From contig WOUP01000008.1 in NCBI GenBank assembly GCA_009772895.1, positions 62,001 to 126,000 on the forward strand: a stretch of 64,000 nucleotides of DNA, read 5' to 3'. How positions within the stretch are numbered: position 1 is the first letter of the stretch; each line of letters begins with the position of its first letter. The notes under the pieces are model-generated. The model saw only the letters and a list, made by a program, of their open reading frames with translations. It was not told where the DNA came from and did no database searches. This document shows positions 60,423 through 64,000 of the stretch, one piece after another. Source of the DNA: Puniceicoccaceae bacterium 5H. GTDB lineage: Bacteria; Verrucomicrobiota; Verrucomicrobiia; Opitutales; Oceanipulchritudinaceae. The position numbers and the translations under genes are program-made.

Positions 60423-61052
60423 TCAGGCTTGCACGTAGGGGTTAAGCCGACGCTCCTCTTCGACGGTGGTGGCAGGTCCGTGGCCCGGCAGCAGCTGGGT
60501 CTCCGGTGGCAGGGTAAAGATCTGCTCGCGGATGGACGTCATCAGTGTCTGCTCATCACCGCCGGGCAGGTCGAAGCGCCCCACCCCGCGTTTGAAAATC
60601 GCATCGCCAACCACGGCAAAACCCAGCTCGGGGAAGTGGATCAGGATGTTACCCGGGCAGTGCCCCGGCACGTGACGGATCTCCGCCTTTTGCCCCAACA
60701 CCTCGATCGCTCCCGGCTCCAGCCAGCGGTCCACCTGGGCAGACTTCAGCTCCAGGCCCGGGATGGAAAACGCCCCCTGCACCGCCGCGTCTTCGATGAT
60801 CGTCTGGTCGGCCCGGTGCGCCCACACGGGGATGCCCGCCTCATTGAAGAAGTGGGCGTCGAGCATATGGTCCCAGTGACCGTGGGTCAGGATCAGCGCG
60901 TCGACCGCGAGCCCCTGCTGGCGCACGCTCTGTTCGCAAACCTGCCAGGCCTGCTGCGGCGCATCGAAGATCACGGCGCGCTGCGTCGCTTCATCCTTCA
61001 GCACGTAGCAATGGGTCCCAATCGGCGGCAATTCGTGGCGCTCTAGCTGCAT
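60423..61052 (-). CDS. MBL-fold hydrolase (glyoxalase II-like)
   Basis: A 209-residue metallo-beta-lactamase-fold protein with 'LTHGHWDHMLDAHFFNEAG' (metal HxHxDH), 'VPGHCPGNILIHFPEL', 'VVGDAIFKRGVGRFDLPGG' and 'LLPGHGPATTV', the short stand-alone form lacking the C-terminal glyoxalase II domain. It probably acts on a thioester or related substrate; the substrate is not readable. First gene of the run to ribD and rdgB; the leader upstream holds overlapping hairpins. Confidence 0.9.
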   Translation of the reverse strand: MQLERHELPPIGTHCYVLKDEATQRAVIFDAPQQAWQVCEQSVRQQGLAVDALILTHGHWDHMLDAHFFNEAGIPVWAHRADQTIIEDAAVQGAFSIPGLELKSAQVDRWLEPGAIEVLGQKAEIRHVPGHCPGNILIHFPELGFAVVGDAIFKRGVGRFDLPGGDEQTLMTSIREQIFTLPPETQLLPGHGPATTVEEERRLNPYVQA

Positions 61053-61090
61053 CCATCCAGCGTGGGAGCAAGCGCGGCGGTTGCCAATAC

Positions 61091-61124
61091 ACTTGTTTCC
61101 TGAGGAAACAAGTTTCCACCAAAC
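61091..61124. repeat. Two overlapping inverted repeats in the leader of the MBL-ribD-rdgB run
   Basis: Stem A pairs 61091-61100 with 61104-61113 (10 bp, loop TGA). Stem B pairs 61109-61116 with 61122-61129 (8 bp, loop CCACC). They share 61109-61113, so both cannot form at once. A related AGGAAACA is seen again near 61133. Located 39 bases before the MBL start on the minus strand, and also just past the end of the small membrane protein gene. Confidence 0.6.
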
Positions 61125-61170
61125 TTGTCTCTCAGGAAACAGATTTCATTCGCGCCGTTGCTCGAGATCG

Positions 61171-61449
61171 CTAATCTGCTTCCGGAACGCCCGTTACCTT
61201 GACGACCGGGAAGCGCTCACCCTCGACGGTGATCGCTTCGGTTTCCAGCGGCTTGACCCGGCTCAAGATGAACGTAATCACGATGCAACTGATGTTAATC
61301 GAGATCACGATCCCCGCACTGAAACTAAAGGTGATACTCAGAAAAATGCTGATGGCAGCGATGATATAAGCCCAGCGGATGCGTTTGGCATCTTTGGCGG
61401 TGATGGCCAGAAAGTCCGGATGGCGGTTTGCAGGAGATTCGCTACTCAT
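61171..61449 (-). CDS. Small two-helix membrane protein, unknown
   Basis: A 92-residue protein with a polar N-terminus ('MSSESPANRHPDFLAITAKD'), two hydrophobic helices (about 28-46 and 49-64, 'WAYIIAAISIFLSITFSFSAG' and 'IVISINISCIVITFI') and a polar tail. Codon use is AT-richer than its neighbours. I do not recognise it. The start used is ATG 61449; GTG and TTG codons just upstream are in frame. It lies between the MBL leader and leuB, which is divergent. Confidence 0.6.
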   Translation of the reverse strand: MSSESPANRHPDFLAITAKDAKRIRWAYIIAAISIFLSITFSFSAGIVISINISCIVITFILSRVKPLETEAITVEGERFPVVKVTGVPEAD

Positions 61450-61622
61450 CACCAAAGGATCGTGAGCCCGTCTGAATGCCGGTCAAGCCTATTAGGGGAT
61501 AAAGCCTAAATCTATTCCCGCCCTTGGTTCCTGCCTCCAGCCGCAACGATCCCGCCTTAGCCCCCTTTTCCCTTGCCAGCCGGGGAGTGGCGGCGCACGC
61601 TGAGCGGTTTCTGCACGTGCCC

Positions 61623-62726
61623 ATGGAAGATACGTTGAAATTTACCGTTTTGCCCGGCGACGGCATTGGCCCGGAGGTCATGGCTGTGGCGCTGGAAGTG
61701 CTCGAGAAGGTGACTTCGGACGCCGGACTGAAGCTCGATTACAGCACGCACGATGTTGGCGGCGCTGCGATCGACAGCCAGGGCTCTGCCCTGCCCGCCA
61801 GCACGCTGAAGGCCTGTGAGGCGGCCGACGCCATTCTCTTCGGCTCTGTGGGTGGCCCGAAGTGGGAAAACCTGCCCCCGGCCGAACAGCCCGAGCGCGC
61901 GGCCCTGCTGCCCCTGCGCAAGCACTTCACCCTCTTTGCCAACGTGCGCCCCGGCCTGCTCTACCCGGAGCTGCTCGACGCCTCCCCGCTGAAGGCCGAG
62001 CGCATCCCCGAGGGCATCGACATCGTCTGCATCCGCGAGCTGACGGGCGGCATCTACTTTGGCCAGCCCAAGGCCACCCGCGACCTGCCCGACGGCGATA
62101 TCGAGGCGCTCGATACCATGATCTACCGCAAGAGCGAGATCTTGCGCATCGCCGAGGTCGCCGCCCAGGCCGCCCTGACCCGCGGCAAGCGCGTGACGAG
62201 CGTCGACAAGGCCAACGTGCTGACCACCAGTGTGCTCTGGCGCAAGGTCGTGACCGAGTTCTTTGCCGAAAAGTATCCCGAGATCACGCTCAACCATATG
62301 TATGTCGACAACGCCGCGATGCAGCTCGCGCGCAGCCCCAACCAGTTTGACGTGCTCTTCACCGAAAACATGTTCGGCGACATCCTGAGCGACGAGATGG
62401 GCATCATCTGCGGCAGCCTCGGCATGCTCTGCTCCGCCAGCCTCGGCGCCCACAACAACCGCCTGGGCCACCCGTTCGGCCTCTACGAACCGGCCGGCGG
62501 CACCGCGCCCGACATCGCGGGCCAAGGCATCGCCAACCCCTGCGCGCAAATCCTCTCCGCCGCGCTCATGCTGCGCTACTCCTTCGGCCGCGACGACCTC
62601 GCCAAGCAGATCGAAGCCGCCGTCAAGGCCACCGTGCAGGCCGGCACCCGCACCGGCGACATCGCCTTCGGCACCGACAGCGTCTCCACCCGCGCCATGG
62701 CCGACGCCATCCTCGGCCGCCTGTAG
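61623..62726 (+). CDS. leuB: 3-isopropylmalate dehydrogenase
   Basis: Oxidative decarboxylation in leucine synthesis. The 367-residue product has '[20 protein letters not shown]', the substrate-binding '[20 protein letters not shown]', '[15 protein letters not shown]', '[17 protein letters not shown]' and '[20 protein letters not shown]'. The ATG at 61623 is used because the family starts there; the frame extends upstream without support. Single gene with its own terminator. Other leu genes are not in the window. Confidence 0.96.
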   Translation: MEDTLKFTVLPGDGIGPEVMAVALEVLEKVTSDAGLKLDYSTHDVGGAAIDSQGSALPASTLKACEAADAILFGSVGGPKWENLPPAEQPERAALLPLRKHFTLFANVRPGLLYPELLDASPLKAERIPEGIDIVCIRELTGGIYFGQPKATRDLPDGDIEALDTMIYRKSEILRIAEVAAQAALTRGKRVTSVDKANVLTTSVLWRKVVTEFFAEKYPEITLNHMYVDNAAMQLARSPNQFDVLFTENMFGDILSDEMGIICGSLGMLCSASLGAHNNRLGHPFGLYEPAGGTAPDIAGQGIANPCAQILSAALMLRYSFGRDDLAKQIEAAVKATVQAGTRTGDIAFGTDSVSTRAMADAILGRL

Positions 62727-62756
62727 GTTAAAGCCGTAACCAATTCAGTTTTCCCC

Positions 62757-62790
62757 AGCCGACGCGCCTGATGTGTGCGTCGGCTTTTTA
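62757..62790 (+). terminator. Rho-independent terminator of leuB
   Basis: A perfect 9-bp stem (62757-62765 with 62777-62785, 11-base loop) is followed by TTTTTA, 31 bases after the leuB stop. Confidence 0.9.
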
Positions 62791-62964
62791 TTGCCTGGCC
62801 TTCTTCGCCGCCTGAATCGCCGGCCAGGTCTCGCGCGTCACGGGAATCACACCCGCGCGGGCCGCACGCTCCTTCACCTTGGCGACCATGCGCTCCATCG
62901 CCGGCCGCGCCAGCTCGGCCAGCGAGACGTCATCGCGACTGTGTTGTGGTGCTTCAGCGTTCAT
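62788..62964 (-). CDS. Small basic protein overlapping the Zeta-like kinase gene
   Basis: A 58-residue product ('[20 protein letters not shown]' start; 'RMVAKVKERAARAGVIPVTR' later), helical and basic. Its ATG lies 11 bases before the stop of the Zeta-like gene in a different frame, so it would be coupled to it. Many small genes of this kind pair with Zeta-type kinases and are candidate antitoxins or regulators, but I have no motif to prove it. It ends against the leuB terminator. Confidence 0.55.
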   Translation of the reverse strand: MNAEAPQHSRDDVSLAELARPAMERMVAKVKERAARAGVIPVTRETWPAIQAAKKARQ

Positions 62965-63478
62965 ACAATTCGATGATACTAGGTGGTAAAACCGTAGCGT
63001 CAAGCAGGGCCGCACGGTCTGCCAAGGGCCGGTAGATCTCGTGGAAATTCGCGATGCCGCGCTCGAAACGGCGACGGATGTCGGATTCGGGAATGTCGTG
63101 ACCACCCTCGCGCACGCGATTGGCGACGCGCGTAATCGCCATTTCGGCGTCAGGCAAGCTGAGGAAATAGAGCCAGATCTCGTAGCCTTGCTGCTTCCAG
63201 GCTTTTAGGTGCCGAACGTATCCTTGGCCGCTCAAAGTCGTCTCGAAGGCAAACGACACCCGCCGACTCGCGTAGCCCGCCAAGAGGTCGACCATGGCCT
63301 TGCCAGCCGCAACCTTCATGGAGTCGGGGCGGAAGGGACTGAGCCCCTTCGCGATACTGTCGGCGTTGACGAAGTTGGGGCAATCGGCCTCCATCGGCAG
63401 GAACTCCTCCGCAAAGGTGGACTTACCGGCGCCGTTCGGACCAGCGATGATGATGGCGAGTGGCGATGATCGGCTCAC
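62954..63478 (-). CDS. Zeta-toxin-like P-loop kinase
   Basis: A 174-residue P-loop kinase of the Zeta toxin/AAA type: Walker A '[18 protein letters not shown]' (13-21), an Asp in '[14 protein letters not shown]' that fits the catalytic base of Zeta kinases, '[17 protein letters not shown]' and '[20 protein letters not shown]' with lid arginines. It is shorter than classical Zeta toxins (over 250 residues). The class is known for phosphorylating UDP-N-acetylglucosamine, but many short members have unknown targets. A small gene overlaps its end. Confidence 0.8.
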   Translation of the reverse strand: MSRSSPLAIIIAGPNGAGKSTFAEEFLPMEADCPNFVNADSIAKGLSPFRPDSMKVAAGKAMVDLLAGYASRRVSFAFETTLSGQGYVRHLKAWKQQGYEIWLYFLSLPDAEMAITRVANRVREGGHDIPESDIRRRFERGIANFHEIYRPLADRAALLDATVLPPSIIELYER

Positions 63479-63583
63479 GCTGCTGTTTTATCCTCTAGAG
63501 GCGCACGTTGGGAAGCTCAAACCTCCCCCGCCCTTTCCCCCTTGCCTCTGGGCGGATCGTCCGCCATGTTCTGCTGTTTTCCC

Positions 63584-64000
63584 ATGACGTCAGCTGAAGT
63601 TCGCCAATCGTTCCTGGATTTCTTTGCCTCGAAGCAGCACGAGATCGTGCCGTCGGCCTCGTTGTTGCCGACCGCGCCGAACCTGCTCTTCACCAACGCG
63701 GGCATGAACCAGTTTGTGCCCTACTTCCTGGGGGATCGTCAGGCACCCTACAGCCGGGCCGCCGACACCCAGAAGTGCATCCGCGCGGGCGGTAAGCACA
63801 ACGACCTCGACGATGTGGGCTTCGACGCCTACCACCAGACGTTTTTCGAAATGCTGGGCAACTGGTCCTTCGGCGACTACTTCAAGCAGGAGGCGTTGAC
63901 GTGGTCGTGGGAGCTGCTGACCCAGGTGTGGGGCTTCCCGCCCGAGCGCCTGTATGCGACCGTCTACAAGCCCGGCGAGGGCGACCCGGCCGACTTCGAT
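63584..64000 (+). CDS. alaS: Alanyl-tRNA synthetase (N-terminal part, 3' end outside window)
   Basis: The first 139 residues of alanyl-tRNA synthetase, open to the window end. The class II core is clear: '[24 protein letters not shown]', '[17 protein letters not shown]', '[24 protein letters not shown]' and '[19 protein letters not shown]' (given in short pieces here; the last reads '[17 protein letters not shown]'). Starts at ATG 63584, about 105 bases from the divergent Zeta-like gene. Confidence 0.96.
   Translation, partial: MTSAEVRQSFLDFFASKQHEIVPSASLLPTAPNLLFTNAGMNQFVPYFLGDRQAPYSRAADTQKCIRAGGKHNDLDDVGFDAYHQTFFEMLGNWSFGDYFKQEALTWSWELLTQVWGFPPERLYATVYKPGEGDPADFD

Noticed and set aside
59217-61170. 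FMN riboswitch for ribD.
   Set aside because: ribD lies six bases after the MBL gene, and the leader shows only simple hairpins without the conserved multi-branched pattern.

Overview
The window reads as a gene-dense, high-GC chromosome (mid-60s % GC by eye) from a free-living diazotroph. The mix of genes fits a member of the Verrucomicrobiota, probably class Opitutia: nitrogenase accessory genes, a MoxR/DUF58/Bat cluster, FecR-CHASE2 signalling genes, many starts without a clear Shine-Dalgarno, and many large secreted proteins. That placement is an inference from gene families, not from a marker-gene comparison. Both ends are cut: a nitrogenase-assembly gene (nifN-like) on the left and alaS on the right.

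Region 1 (1-8735) is the tail of a nitrogen-fixation cluster, all on the + strand: nifN (3' end), nifB, a ferritin-like protein, a thioredoxin-fold [2Fe-2S] ferredoxin, a Mop molybdate-binding protein, nifV, an unrecognised protein, a flavodoxin and nifJ. Together they cover cofactor assembly (NifN, NifB, NifV), metal supply (ferritin, Mop) and electron delivery (pyruvate to NifJ to flavodoxin/ferredoxin). Facing this cluster and sharing the hairpin behind nifJ is a draT-draG pair (8737-10470, - strand), the reversible ADP-ribosylation switch of nitrogenase reductase.

Region 2 (10789-21333) is mostly housekeeping: mdh, rsfS-nadD-infA, tadA, a low-molecular-weight phosphatase, sodB, a hybrid histidine kinase and ffh. 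It also holds a class A beta-lactamase broken by a one-base frameshift, a small acidic repeat lipoprotein and a small membrane protein.

Region 3 (21413-38718, all - strand) holds an O-antigen-ligase/TPR protein, a FecR protein, a CHASE2-adenylate cyclase, a dihydrouridine synthase, an HDOD protein, hrpA, a WecG/TagA glycosyltransferase, a LysM lipoprotein, a cysteine desulfurase, recF, a TauE/SafE permease overlapping recF, and ruvC.

Region 4 (38904-48718, + strand) is one long MoxR-DUF58-Bat cluster. BatB and BatC appear fused in one 985-residue protein with four InlB-like repeats and a Gln/Asn/Asp-rich segment inserted. A DUF456 protein and a small lipoprotein end the run.

Region 5 (48725-64000) holds lipB-lipA, a DedA protein, a second FecR protein, a pseudouridine synthase, an SH3-like proline-rich secreted protein, folD, a receiver-kinase, proC, an ExoD protein, an MBL-ribD-rdgB run with a hairpin-rich leader, leuB, a Zeta-toxin-like kinase with a small overlapping partner gene, and the start of alaS.

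The observations most worth following are the draTG pair beside a probably verrucomicrobial nif cluster, the BatB-BatC fusion protein, the unknown gene inside the nif run, the FecR-CHASE2-cyclase module, and the Zeta-like kinase pair.
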